Part shown: positions 1 to 7,828 of the stretch, piece by piece
How the letters are laid out: each line of letters begins with the position of its first letter
How positions within the stretch are numbered: the first letter of the stretch is position 1
Source: CAYNFP01 sp964492595
GTDB lineage: Bacteria > Bacillota_I > Bacilli_A > RF39 > UBA660
Direction of reading: 5' to 3'
NCBI GenBank assembly: GCA_964492595.1
Contig: CAZBKY010000008.1
Location: 1-24,740, forward strand
DNA length: 24,740 bases
Program-made: the position numbers and the translations under genes
The notes under the pieces: model-generated
Told to the model about the DNA's origin: nothing
What the model saw: only the letters and a program-made list of their open reading frames with translations
Database searches by the model: none

Positions 1-53
1 CATCTGCAAGAGCTGGAATTTCTGGAATAGTTGTCATTAGAAATAAAAGATAA
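1..53 (+). CDS. possible 3' end of a gene truncated by the window edge
   Basis: In the third plus-strand frame sixteen codons are open from base 3 to a TAA at 51-53, with a hydrophobic stretch (GISGIVVI) and a basic end (RNKR). A weak terminator-like hairpin follows at 84-109, which would fit the end of a plus-strand gene. The family cannot be told. A minus-strand ATG at 37 also opens a frame leaving the window, but it has no ribosome binding site. Low certainty. Confidence 0.25.
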   Translation, partial: SARAGISGIVVIRNKR

Positions 54-83
54 AATAAAAAATAAGCATTAAATATCATTAAA

Positions 84-109
84 AAACATTAAAAAATGTT
101 TGTTTTTTT
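84..109 (+). terminator. weak AT-only hairpin with T tract
   Basis: AAACATT (84-90), loop AAAA, then AATGTTT (95-101), followed by G and seven T. The shape matches an intrinsic terminator but the stem is almost entirely A:T, so it may be weak. It would end the gene cut off by the left edge. Confidence 0.35.
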
Positions 110-171
110 ATTTAATAGTATTTGTTATAATTTTTTTATACCTATTATAATTGAGAACCATAACAAACAAA

Positions 172-1358
172 TCAATAAAAAAGTCTCGTTATCCAAGAGT
201 AGTCAATATAATGATTGATACTATCACAAGTATTAATGAATGAAGTATCAACAATGTTTTTATTTTCATATTTTTTATTTATTATATCAAAGTATATTTT
301 TTGAATGTCATAACCATTTACTTTAAGTAGTCTAAGTTTAAGGAGTTGTCTTAATCCCTTTTTAGAATAGGCTCTAGGTCTAGAAGTGAATAAATCAGCG
401 AAACAGTGAGATATATTTGTTTCCATTGAACATTTCATTGAAACACAGTGGTAGTAGTTTTGAATATAATACCAGTTGTTTAAAATGTAATTCATTTTAC
501 TGGAAATTGTTTCTATTTTAAAGGGCTCTAGTTCAATAATGGAAGAGCATAAATTTATAAAAGCTTGTTTATTATTAAGTTTTATTGTTTCTTTTAAAGA
601 ATTTAAATATATTTGAGAATATTTAGAAGTACAAATATGTTGTAATGCTTGAATATAATGGTATCCGCTATAGAAAACACGATTTCTAAATCTTTATGAT
701 ATTTAAAGTTTTTAGGAAAAGAAGTAATCCAATGAGCACAGTCCCCCATAAAAACAATTTTTTTAAGTTTATCAACATCTTCAAAAACAACCGTAGCTTT
801 TATCATGAAATCTTTGCCCTCATTAAATTGAGAATGAACAAATTTTACATCAATCATAACATATAGGGTATCAATAATTTTAACATCACTGTAAGGCATA
901 TCGGGTATAGGGAAAGTCATAACAATATTTCTGGCAGTGACTCGATTAATTAAATATTTGTTTGGATCATCATTAAATTTTAATCTTTTACCAATAAGCT
1001 GGCAAACAGTTCTACCAGCTTTAGCATAAGAAGAGTGAGAAACTTCTTCACAAATTTTAGCACAAACAAAAGGATCAAAACGTTTATTTTTATTAAGCAT
1101 TAATACATTATCTACAAAATAGTATTCTTTATCTTTAAAAGAATCATAATATCTTCTTCTTTTAAAAGAAATACTACCCCAAAAAGTAATAAGAGTTCTT
1201 TCATTAATACAAATGCACTTACAGTGTTTTTTTCTATAATTAGAGTTGAAGAAAGAATTATCAAGGTTTCTAAAAATTTGACATATAAATCAACTGAAAA
1301 GTTTAATGAGATCAATAAATTTAATTACACTCATATAATTGTTAAAAGAATTAATCAT
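172..1358 (-). pseudogene. broken ISLre2-type (UPF0236) transposase
   Basis: Minus-strand remnant of a transposase, read by joining three open stretches. From an ATG at 1358 the frame runs to an in-frame TGA at 1290-1292. It resumes in the same frame through ERTLITFWGSISFKRRRYYD (about 1213-1154), the segment before the usual FKRxYY motif of this family. It then continues through KNKRFDPFV and GDCAHWI. Near 673-685 the frame shifts, and the next stretch reads YSGYHYIQALQHI and then CSMETNISHCFADLFTSRPR, which matches the family's conserved C-terminal signature (CSAEGHVSH...SSRP). It ends at TGA 172-174. About 395 codons survive, close to full size. With a nonsense codon and a frameshift it cannot make an intact enzyme. 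Terminal inverted repeats could not be fixed. The family call comes from remembered motifs. Confidence 0.7.
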
Positions 1359-1412
1359 TCTGTTAGTAATTAAATCATTTAAAAATTATATTAAAAAATA
1401 ATTTTCTTGAAT

Positions 1413-1488
1413 GGTCCATTGGTGAAATGGTTAACACACCGCCCTCTCAAGGCGGCATCCGCAGGTTCAAATCTCGTATGGGTCGCCA
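1413..1488 (+). tRNA. tRNA-Glu, anticodon CTC
   Basis: A 76-base cloverleaf can be drawn. The acceptor stem is GGTCCAT/ATGGGTC with two wobble pairs, the D-arm is GTG/CAC around AATGGTTAA, and the anticodon stem is CCGCC/GGCGG around the loop CTCTCAA, which puts CTC at 1446-1448. The T-loop is TTCAAAT and the CCA is encoded at 1486-1488. Overall sequence resembles bacterial tRNA-Glu. The T-stem (GCAGG/CTCGT) is weak, with an A.C mismatch and two G.T pairs, so this may be a drifting copy. It lies between two dead insertion sequences. Confidence 0.85.
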
Positions 1489-1499
1489 AATGTCAATCA

Positions 1500-1534
1500 T
1501 GCGAACATCCTACTACTTTGTAGAAGGTTTCGCA
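1500..1534 (+). repeat. imperfect inverted repeat just after the tRNA, possible IS left end
   Basis: TGCGAA (1500-1505) pairs with TTCGCA (1529-1534), and the inner arms ATCCTAC and GTAGAAGG pair in part. The core TGCGAA recurs inverted at the right end of the IS5-like remnant (TTCGCA at 2333-2338), and GTTTCGCA occurs directly at 1527-1534 and 2331-2338. These are the likely edges of that element. No T tract follows, so it is not an obvious terminator. Confidence 0.4.
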
Positions 1535-1563
1535 GTAAGTATAAAGCTTGATAATACAAGCAA

Positions 1564-2331
1564 ATAAGAAAAGTTAGAGATAACCTTAATTGTTTTTTTA
1601 ATCAGATGAACAATTTAGAAGAATAATAGGAGTAAAAAGAAAAACTTTTAATTAAATGAGGGAAATAATATCAGAAGCATTAACTTTAAAAATGTCAAAA
1701 GGTGGCAGGAAAGCAAAGCTAAGTGTAGAAGAAATGATTTTGGCAACACTAGAATATTTAAGAGAATATCGAACCTATGCTCACATAGCTTGTAGTTATG
1801 GATTAAATGAAAGTAATATGTATAGAACAATTAAATGGGTAGAAGACACTCTTATAGAAAATGGAACATTTTCATTGCCAGGTAAAAAAACTTTATATGG
1901 CGAGGAAATTGAATATGAAGTTATATTAGTAGATGTGACTGAATCTCCAATAGAACGACCTAAAAAAACAAAAACGATTTTATTCGGGGAAATATATGAA
2001 TGGAAAAACGCATGACTTTAAATTGTTTAAGAAGTCTAAATTACCAATTAACCCTAATACAAAGGCAGTAACTGATACTGGGTATGTAGGAATTAAAAAG
2101 TTTCATGAAAATAGTGAATTACCGCAGAAGAAATCAAAGAAAAGACCTTTAACAAAAGAAGATAAACTAAACAATCAAAGGATATCGAGTGATAGGGTTT
2201 TAAATGAGAATGTTATCGGTTCTATTAAGAAATTTAAAATTATTTCTGATAGATATAGAAATAGAAGAAAACGCTTTGGTTTAAGGTTTAATCTTATTTC
2301 TGGCATTTATAATTTCGAACTAGATAACTAG
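1564..2331 (+). pseudogene. broken IS5-family transposase (DDE type)
   Basis: Remnant of a DDE transposase in several frames. KVRDNLNCF starts near 1564; the frame slips in the T-run at 1593-1601 and resumes as SDEQFRRIIGVKRKTFN; a TAA at 1653-1655 interrupts it. The stretch from 1656 reads YLREYRTYAHIACSYGLNES, then the first catalytic-Asp region (LVDVTESPIERP). The A7 run at 1962-1968 shifts the frame; in the shifted frame the text reads RFYSGKYMNGKTHDFKLF. Related transposases carry some 25-30 residues between SGK and NGK here, so an internal deletion is likely. TDTGYVG and SDRVLNENVIG hold the second Asp and the Glu, and RNRRKRFGLRFNLISGIYN is the usual C-terminus. Inactive. Confidence 0.75.
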
Positions 2332-2386
2332 TTTCGCAAGAGGTCTATTTTTAAAATCTATGGTGTGTATACTTAAACTATATATC

Positions 2387-2500
2387 GGGAGGAGGAGGTA
2401 GTCAATAGTTTTTCTTTTTTCTTTTTTTAATTTAGAAGAACTATATGGAAGAGATAGTTTATGTATGATATCTAATTGTTTAATCATATCACGTTCATAG
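2387..2500 (+). other. strong ribosome-binding sequence without a start codon
   Basis: GGGAGGAGGAGG at 2387-2398 is the purest Shine-Dalgarno sequence in the window. Six bases on lies ATA (2405-2407), which opens a 31-codon frame with a hydrophobic start (IVFLFSFF) ending at TAG 2498-2500. No ATG, GTG or TTG is suitably placed. It may be a tiny gene killed by an ATG-to-ATA change, or chance. Nothing else is seen between the IS5-like remnant and mutS. Confidence 0.25.
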
Positions 2501-2526
2501 ACTTTTTATTATAAATTTAGTACAAT
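2498..2526 (+). promoter_or_regulatory. putative mutS promoter
   Basis: TAGACT (2498-2503), 17 bases, then TACAAT (2521-2526). Transcription would start near 2533, directly before the AAGGAG of mutS, giving a very short leader. Confidence 0.45.
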
Positions 2527-2551
2527 ATTATTGCAAAGGAGATATAAAGTT

Positions 2552-5086
2552 ATGGAAAGAAGTGGTGTTGATATTGATGAAGTCAGTCCGATGATGAGAG
2601 AATATTTAAAAACTAAAAGTGAATATGAAGATACTTTATTGTTTTATAGATTAGGGGACTTTTATGAATTATTTTTTGATGATGCCCTTCAGGCTTCTCA
2701 TGAACTTGAGTTAACGTTAACAGGCAAAAATGCCGGTTTAAAAGAAAAAATTCCAATGTGTGGTGTTCCTCACCATGCAGTTAATGGTTATATACAAAGA
2801 TTGATAGATAAAGGATATAAAGTTGCAATATGTGATCAGGTAGAAGATGCCAAATATGCTAAGGGTATAGTTAAAAGAGAAGTTGTTCAGGTAATAAGTA
2901 AAGGAACTTTAACTAATACTGATGCTATCAATGAAAAAGATTTTAATTTTATAGCATCTATAACCGACAATCATAATAATTACATTCTTTCTTATGCCGA
3001 TTTATTAAGTGGGAAAACTTATGCCAGTTATATTTCATATGATAGAAATAAATTGATAAGTTACTTATCTAATTTAAATATAAAAGAAGTTATAGTAAAA
3101 AGTGATTTTAATAAAGAAATAGTATATGAATTAAAGAATAATTATAATGTATATGTATCTATATATGATAATTATGAAGAACATAATTATAATAATATTT
3201 TTAAATCTGTTAATGATAATAAGCTTATAGAAAATACTAAATATCTTTTGTCTTACTTAATTAGAAATCAGAAAAAGGAATTAAATCATTTTCAAGTTTT
3301 GGAGATTGTTGATAATAATTTATTTTTAGAGTTAAATAGCGAAACTGTTAAAAATCTGGAATTGGTTGAAACAATTAGAAGCAAAGACAGGATAAACAGC
3401 TTACTTTGGTTTATGGATAAAACTAAAACAGCGATGGGCAGCAGATTATTAAAAAGTTTTATAATATCTCCAGTACTGGATAAAAAAGAAATAGAAAATA
3501 GACATAATTTAGTTAGTATATTAATTAAAGAATTCTTATATAAAAGTGAACTTAAAACTTTTTTGTATGAGATATACGATTTAGAAAGATTAACAGGTAA
3601 AATAGCATGTTCTAATGTTAATGCCCATGATTTACTACATTTAAAAAACAGTGTTAAAGTTTTGCCTGATATAAATTTAATATTAGAAGAACTGGGTTTA
3701 GAGACTCTTGATACATTTAATGAACTTGTTGTACTTTTGGAAAAATCTATTGATGAAGATGCTCCAATTACTATAAAAGATGGAAATATAATTAAAGATG
3801 GATATAACAGGGAATTAGATGAACTTAGAAGCATTAGAAAAAATGGAAAGGATTTTATATCTAAATTTGAAAGTGATGAACGAGAAAAAACTGGAATTCA
3901 AAACTTAAAGGTCGGATATAATAAAGTGTTTGGTTATTATATTGAAATAACTAAAGGGCAAGTAAAAAATATACCCGAAGATTTTGCTTATGAAAGGAAA
4001 CAGACAACAACTAACTCAGAAAGATACATAAGTCCTTTATTAAAAGAAAAGGAGGACATGATACTAAATGCAGAAGAAAAGATAAACACTTTGGAATATG
4101 AAATATTCAACAATATAAAAGATGAAATAAAAAAATATACTTCATTACTGCAAAAAACATCTGCTAAAGTGGCATATTATGATGTAATGCAGTCTTTTGC
4201 AACCATTGCTGAGGAAAATAATTTTGTATGCCCTAATATTAATGATAATAATGAAATACTAATTATAGAAGGAAGACATCCTGTCGTTGAAAGTGTTATA
4301 AAAAATGAATATACTCCAAATGATGTAGTAATGGAAAGTGATAATAATATATTACTTATAACTGGACCAAATATGAGTGGTAAATCAACTTATATGAGAC
4401 AGCTTGCTGTAATTATAATATTAAATCAAATGGGATCTTTTGTACCTTGTAAAAGTGCATCTTTGCCTATAATTGATAAAATATTCACAAGAATTGGAGC
4501 TTCTGATGATTTAGTGGGTGGAGAAAGTACTTTTATGGTTGAAATGAAAGAAAGTGCCACTGCACTTAAAAATGCTACTCAAAACAGCTTAATATTATTT
4601 GATGAGCTTGGAAGAGGAACCTCAACATATGATGGTATGAGCCTTGCCGGGGCTATTATTGAATATATTGAGAGTCATATAAAATGTAAAACATTATTTT
4701 CAACCCATTATCACGAACTGACTAAAATGGGAGAAAATTTTGATGGAATTAAAAATGTACATGTTTCAATTTTTGAAGAAAATGGAAATATCAAGTTTTT
4801 ACATAAATTAAAAGATGGAGCGGTGGATAAAAGTTATGGAATACATGTAGCTAAACTTGCTGATTTACCGAGTGGGGTAATAGAAAGAGCAGATGAGCTT
4901 CTTCATGCCTATGAAGGAAAACAAAAAAGAAGAAAAATCATAAAACAAATGGACTTAGAACTGGAAGTTAAAGAAAACAATCCTTTATATGAATTTATTG
5001 ATAATATAAATCCATATGAAATCACACCACTTGAAGCTTTGAATTTACTAGATCAAATTAAAAATAAGAGGAATGAAAGCAAATAA
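2552..5086 (+). CDS. mutS: DNA mismatch repair protein MutS
   Basis: Recognises base mismatches and small loops in newly replicated DNA and recruits MutL by an ATP-driven clamp change. The 844 residues are typical of MutS1. The mismatch-contacting Phe-x-Glu motif is present (GDFYELF, F37 and E39), as is the ABC-type ATPase: Walker A GPNMSGKST at about 605-613, Walker B ILFDELGRGTS with D684 and E685, and the H-loop STHYHEL. The C-terminal tail is short. The start is the ATG at 2552 with AAGGAG at 2536-2541; an in-frame TTG at 2531 lies before the ribosome binding site and is rejected. mutL, the usual partner downstream, is not in the window. Very sure of the function. Confidence 0.97.
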   Translation: MERSGVDIDEVSPMMREYLKTKSEYEDTLLFYRLGDFYELFFDDALQASHELELTLTGKNAGLKEKIPMCGVPHHAVNGYIQRLIDKGYKVAICDQVEDAKYAKGIVKREVVQVISKGTLTNTDAINEKDFNFIASITDNHNNYILSYADLLSGKTYASYISYDRNKLISYLSNLNIKEVIVKSDFNKEIVYELKNNYNVYVSIYDNYEEHNYNNIFKSVNDNKLIENTKYLLSYLIRNQKKELNHFQVLEIVDNNLFLELNSETVKNLELVETIRSKDRINSLLWFMDKTKTAMGSRLLKSFIISPVLDKKEIENRHNLVSILIKEFLYKSELKTFLYEIYDLERLTGKIACSNVNAHDLLHLKNSVKVLPDINLILEELGLETLDTFNELVVLLEKSIDEDAPITIKDGNIIKDGYNRELDELRSIRKNGKDFISKFESDEREKTGIQNLKVGYNKVFGYYIEITKGQVKNIPEDFAYERKQTTTNSERYISPLLKEKEDMILNAEEKINTLEYEIFNNIKDEIKKYTSLLQKTSAKVAYYDVMQSFATIAEENNFVCPNINDNNEILIIEGRHPVVESVIKNEYTPNDVVMESDNNILLITGPNMSGKSTYMRQLAVIIILNQMGSFVPCKSASLPIIDKIFTRIGASDDLVGGESTFMVEMKESATALKNATQNSLILFDELGRGTSTYDGMSLAGAIIEYIESHIKCKTLFSTHYHELTKMGENFDGIKNVHVSIFEENGNIKFLHKLKDGAVDKSYGIHVAKLADLPSGVIERADELLHAYEGKQKRRKIIKQMDLELEVKENNPLYEFIDNINPYEITPLEALNLLDQIKNKRNESK

Positions 5087-5089
5087 AGG

Positions 5090-5118
5090 TTGACTTTTAC
5101 AGTGTTATGCTATATAAT
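5090..5118 (+). promoter_or_regulatory. near-consensus sigma-A promoter
   Basis: TTGACT (5090-5095), 17 bases, TATAAT (5113-5118), beginning four bases after the mutS stop. It drives the small membrane protein gene at 5150 and is one of the best promoter matches in the window. Confidence 0.85.
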
Positions 5119-5149
5119 ATTAACCTAATTGAAGGAGGGAATACAAACT

Positions 5150-5383
5150 ATGAATAAAAAAAACAAATATAACTTTTTGTCTACTGCAGGATGTGGTGTG
5201 GCAGGATATAATATAATAAGTTTTATTGATTCTGTATTCCAAGGGGAAAAATTTAATCCAGAGATGGCTTTAAATTTATTTATTGGACTAATAGCTATGA
5301 TGTTTTCTATGCATTTTGAAGAAAAATTTGAAGATGCAATAAGATATGATGAAAGAAATAAATTTAGAATGTTAAAAAAATAA
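5150..5383 (+). CDS. small putative membrane protein, possibly frameshifted
   Basis: Unrecognised 77-residue protein. It has a Lys/Asn-rich start, a first apolar stretch with AGCGVAGYNIISFI (about 13-26), a second apolar stretch (ALNLFIGLIAMMFSMHF, about 40-56) and a charged tail, so one or two membrane segments are likely. The start is the ATG at 5150 behind GAAGGAGGG (5131-5139); an in-frame TTG at 5129 lies upstream of that site. The frame stops at 5381-5383 just after an A7 run (5374-5380). If one A were missing, the reading would continue for some forty codons (KNKRNLPDQQLRESS...) to TGA 5508-5510. The tail looks like ordinary coding sequence, so the gene may be frameshifted, phase-variable or misassembled. 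Confidence 0.7.
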   Translation: MNKKNKYNFLSTAGCGVAGYNIISFIDSVFQGEKFNPEMALNLFIGLIAMMFSMHFEEKFEDAIRYDERNKFRMLKK

Positions 5384-5510
5384 AAGAAATTTACCGGATC
5401 AACAATTAAGAGAATCTTCATTAGAAAAAACAGTCGAACCATTAACTCTTTCTGAACCTGATGAATCCGTAAGAGATGGAATTGGTAGCAGAAAATTAAA
5501 AAACAATTGA
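5384..5510 (+). other. open tail in +1 frame after the A7 run, possible true C-terminus of the preceding gene
   Basis: In the frame shifted by one base, codons from 5382 to 5507 are open: RNLPDQQLRESSLEKTVEPL, then TLSEPDESVRDGIGSRKLKNN, then TGA at 5508-5510. There is no start codon or ribosome binding site of its own. Charged, hydrophilic composition fits a cytoplasmic tail for the membrane protein at 5150. The stop overlaps the -35 box of the toxin-antitoxin promoter. Confidence 0.45.
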
Positions 5511-5535
5511 CAAAGTATCACGCTTGTGATACTTT
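5507..5535 (+). promoter_or_regulatory. toxin-antitoxin promoter with operator palindrome
   Basis: TTGACA (5507-5512), 17 bases, then extended -10 TGaTACTTT (TG at 5527-5528, hexamer 5530-5535). Between and overlapping them is a perfect inverted repeat, GTATCAC (5515-5521) gctt GTGATAC (5526-5532). This placement suits binding by the antitoxin or antitoxin-toxin complex, the usual autoregulation of RelB/DinJ systems. Confidence 0.7.
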
Positions 5536-5554
5536 TATTATGGAGGAAAATATT

Positions 5555-5821
5555 ATGAAAGACAGGGTATTACATGTAAGAGTAAACAATGATATTAAAT
5601 TAGAGGCTGAAGAAATATTAAACAGTCTTGGTATTAATATGAGTGTAGCTATAAATATGTTTTTAAAAAGAGTATGCATTGAAAAAGGTATTCCTTTTAA
5701 ACTTGGATATGATGATTATAACAATGAAACTAAAGAAGCAATTAAAGAAGGTTTTATGATTGCAGAAAGTGGAGAAGGTTATAATACTGTAGAAGAAATG
5801 TTAAAGGATTTAGATAAATGA
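5555..5821 (+). CDS. RelB/DinJ-family antitoxin
   Basis: An 88-residue antitoxin expected to bind and neutralise the toxin encoded next and to repress their shared promoter. The N-terminus has a ribbon-helix-helix DNA-binding domain: the strand LHVRVNND (6-13) followed by helices with the family's typical LGINMSVAINMFLKR and GIPF. The C-terminal part (about 50-88), acidic and likely flexible, should wrap the toxin. The start is ATG 5555 with GGAGG at 5542-5546. Its stop overlaps the toxin start as ATGA (5818-5821), so translation is coupled. That TGA ends this frame supports the standard bacterial code. Family certain; exact subtype inferred from the YafQ-like partner. Confidence 0.9.
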   Translation: MKDRVLHVRVNNDIKLEAEEILNSLGINMSVAINMFLKRVCIEKGIPFKLGYDDYNNETKEAIKEGFMIAESGEGYNTVEEMLKDLDK

Positions 5822-6096
5822 TTTTGAAAGTTAATTTTACAGCAAAATATAAAAAGGATTATAAAAAATTAAAAAAACAAGGTTACAATGTTGAAAAATT
5901 AAATTCAATAATAGAAAAACTAAAAAGTATGGAAACTCTTGAATCAAAATATAAAGATCACAATTTATATGGAGAATATGCAAATTGTAGAGAATGTCAT
6001 ATTGAATCAGACTGGCTATTAATATATCAAATTAAAAATGATAATTTAATTTTAATTTTAATGAGAACTGTCAGTCATTCAAATTTATTTAAATAA
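5818..6096 (+). CDS. yafQ: YafQ-like RelE-superfamily mRNA interferase toxin
   Basis: A 92-residue toxin of the RelE/YafQ fold, predicted to cut mRNA on the ribosome when released from its antitoxin. Residues matching the E. coli YafQ active site are present: H48 (KDH), E59 where YafQ has Asp, H61 and D65 in RECHIESDW, H87 in RTVSHSNLF, and the C-terminal F91. It therefore looks active, apart from the conservative Asp-to-Glu change. It starts at ATG 5818, overlapping the antitoxin stop by four bases, and it ends just before a bidirectional terminator shared with rnhC. The family call is firm. Confidence 0.92.
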   Translation: MILKVNFTAKYKKDYKKLKKQGYNVEKLNSIIEKLKSMETLESKYKDHNLYGEYANCRECHIESDWLLIYQIKNDNLILILMRTVSHSNLFK

Positions 6097-6100
6097 AATC

Positions 6101-6129
6101 AAAAATCCTAGTCAATATTTAGGATTTTT
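6101..6129. terminator. bidirectional terminator between toxin gene and rnhC
   Basis: AAAAATCCTA (6101-6110), nine-base loop, TAGGATTTTT (6120-6129), a perfect 10-bp stem with T runs on both strands. The rnhC stop codon (6108-6110) lies in the left arm, so the last rnhC codons form part of the hairpin. Confidence 0.85.
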
Positions 6130-7040
6130 TGTGTATTTTTAAAATTAATTTTAGCTATTTCATATAAGATGTTCTCTCCATGTTTTTTAACTAGTTCCGC
6201 GCCTTGCTTATCAACCAGTTCCCCAGCGCCTTTTTGAAGATTTATATTGTATTTTTTAGATAATTTATCCAATTCTTCAAGGAAAATATATCTGCATATT
6301 ACAGAAGCAGCCGCTACACTTAAATGTTTACTTTCTGCCTTAGTTAAAAATGTTATTTTAGTAATTTTATCTTTTATATTTTCCTGTTTTAAATAACTAA
6401 AGTAATTAATTGGCTTGGCAAACTGATCTACTATTATTTTGTGGTAGTTTGTTTCTCTATTAGATAATTTGTATAATACTTCATTATGCATTATTGCTTT
6501 TATTTTATTTAAATTATAATGATTTCTTGTTAATTTATTGAATTCTGTATTTGAAAGTATCTTTACTTCATAAGGTATTTTTTTCATAATAATAGGAGCA
6601 CATCTTTTAATTTTTTCATCATTCATTTTCTTAGAGTCATTTATTTTTAAATCTTCAAGTAATTTTCTTGTTTCTTTAGTGACTAAAGTGGATGCAACCA
6701 CTACTGGCCCAAAATAATCTCCTGTACCAACTTCATCTGAACCTATAGCGTTATAATAATAGTAGCTTTTATCTACTTCCTCATGTTTTTCTTTTTCTTT
6801 TAATTCTTCATCAATATTTCTGTTATTTAAATGACTTTCTTGATCTTTCCACATATTAGCATCTATATCGGCACTAATGCCTTGAAACATAACTTTTCCT
6901 GAAGCATATAAAGTTACTATAGTATCTTCTTCTTGGGCCTGAAATAGAGCGTAGGGTGGAGTATTATCTTTTTTTAAATCTTTATAATACTCTATCATTT
7001 TTTCTTTAACATTATCACTTACTTTAAAAACAATATTCAT
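6108..7040 (-). CDS. rnhC: ribonuclease HIII
   Basis: Removes RNA from RNA-DNA hybrids such as R-loops and primers. The 310 residues match RNase HIII. The N-terminal TBP-like substrate-binding domain spans about 1-85 (ending in an acidic/basic linker). The catalytic domain begins at about 95 with AIGSDEVGTGDYFGP (D102, E103), then IIVDQFAKP (D205), and the TKAESKHLSVAAASVICRY block. The DEVGTGD form separates it from RNase HII. The start ATG 7040 has AGGAG upstream on the minus strand. It faces away from cvpA, as in Bacillus subtilis. Confidence 0.95.
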   Translation of the reverse strand: MNIVFKVSDNVKEKMIEYYKDLKKDNTPPYALFQAQEEDTIVTLYASGKVMFQGISADIDANMWKDQESHLNNRNIDEELKEKEKHEEVDKSYYYYNAIGSDEVGTGDYFGPVVVASTLVTKETRKLLEDLKINDSKKMNDEKIKRCAPIIMKKIPYEVKILSNTEFNKLTRNHYNLNKIKAIMHNEVLYKLSNRETNYHKIIVDQFAKPINYFSYLKQENIKDKITKITFLTKAESKHLSVAAASVICRYIFLEELDKLSKKYNINLQKGAGELVDKQGAELVKKHGENILYEIAKINFKNTQKILNID

Positions 7041-7103
7041 ATAAATATACTCCTAATACAGTAATTTTATCATATTATTGTTTTAATTTCATTAAATTTA
7101 ATG

Positions 7104-7109
7104 TATAAT
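7104..7109 (+). promoter_or_regulatory. possible -10 box for cvpA-trxA
   Basis: TATAAT at 7104-7109 in the short divergent gap, 20 bases before the cvpA start. No good -35 box at 16-18 bases is visible, so this is tentative. Confidence 0.35.
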
Positions 7110-7128
7110 TAAAAAGAGGTAATGTCGT

Positions 7129-7827
7129 ATGAATATAATTGATGCAGTAATTATAACGCTCTTAATAGTTGCATTCCTTGGAGGGTTTAGAAGAGGGGCC
7201 TTAAAAGAGGCCATAACATTAATTGGTCTTGTTTTAGTAGTAGCTGGATCATATTATTTGAAAAATCCCATATCACTATTCTGTTATAAAACATTTCCAT
7301 TTATAAACTTTAAAATATTTAATGGGTTAAGTGTGATAAATATATTATTTTATGAAGTGATTTCATTTATAATCGCAGCTTCCATTTTAACCTTGATATT
7401 AAGAATAATACTGAAAATAACTGGAATTATAGAAAGAGTATTTGATGCGACAATAATATTAGGTTTTTTCTCTAAAATTATCGGAGGATTTCTTGGGCTT
7501 ATTGGTGGATATGTAATTGTATTTATACTATTATTTTTCTTCAGTCAGCCATTTATGAATATAACTGGTGTTCCTTCTTCAAAGATAGGAAGTTATATGC
7601 TAAATAATACTCCTATTCTCACAAATGCTGTAAGTGGAACAATTAATGTAATTGAAGATTTATATAATATGAAGGATGATTATAACCAGCCAAACTTTGA
7701 AAAAGACGCAGTAGAGAAATTCTTAGAATATAAAGTGATTGATGTAAAAGCATTAAAAATATTAAAAGATAAAAATAAAATTAATTTTAGTGGCATAGAT
7801 AAATTAATTAATAAATATGGAGGCTAA
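7129..7827 (+). CDS. cvpA: CvpA-family membrane protein
   Basis: A 232-residue integral membrane protein of the colicin V production (CvpA) family. The family is widespread; its role is poorly defined and linked to envelope processes. The start MNIIDAVIITLLIVAFLGGF and the following Arg-rich turn with RRGALKEAI are characteristic. Four membrane segments can be seen at about 1-20, 25-45, 65-95 and 112-140. A soluble C-terminal tail of about 90 residues follows. The start ATG 7129 has GAGG upstream. Position next to divergent rnhC matches Bacillus, which supports the call. The ribosome binding site of trxA (GGAGG, 7819-7823) lies in its last codons, so the two are cotranscribed. Confidence 0.88.
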   Translation: MNIIDAVIITLLIVAFLGGFRRGALKEAITLIGLVLVVAGSYYLKNPISLFCYKTFPFINFKIFNGLSVINILFYEVISFIIAASILTLILRIILKITGIIERVFDATIILGFFSKIIGGFLGLIGGYVIVFILLFFFSQPFMNITGVPSSKIGSYMLNNTPILTNAVSGTINVIEDLYNMKDDYNQPNFEKDAVEKFLEYKVIDVKALKILKDKNKINFSGIDKLINKYGG

Positions 7828-7828
7828 T

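Noticed and set aside
1290..1292. TGA read as Trp (mycoplasma code), which would mend the ISLre2-type transposase
   Set aside because: The antitoxin frame ends with TGA in an ATGA overlap with its toxin, TGG is used for Trp throughout, and a separate frameshift still breaks the transposase.
1112..1315. 67-residue apolar minus-strand frame
   Set aside because: It is a shadow; the frame beside it carries the transposase motifs (WGSISFKRRRYYD) and joins the next segment.
3292..3834. 180-codon minus-strand frame inside mutS
   Set aside because: Lies wholly within intact mutS, is Ser/Leu-rich as expected of an antisense shadow, and has no ribosome binding site.
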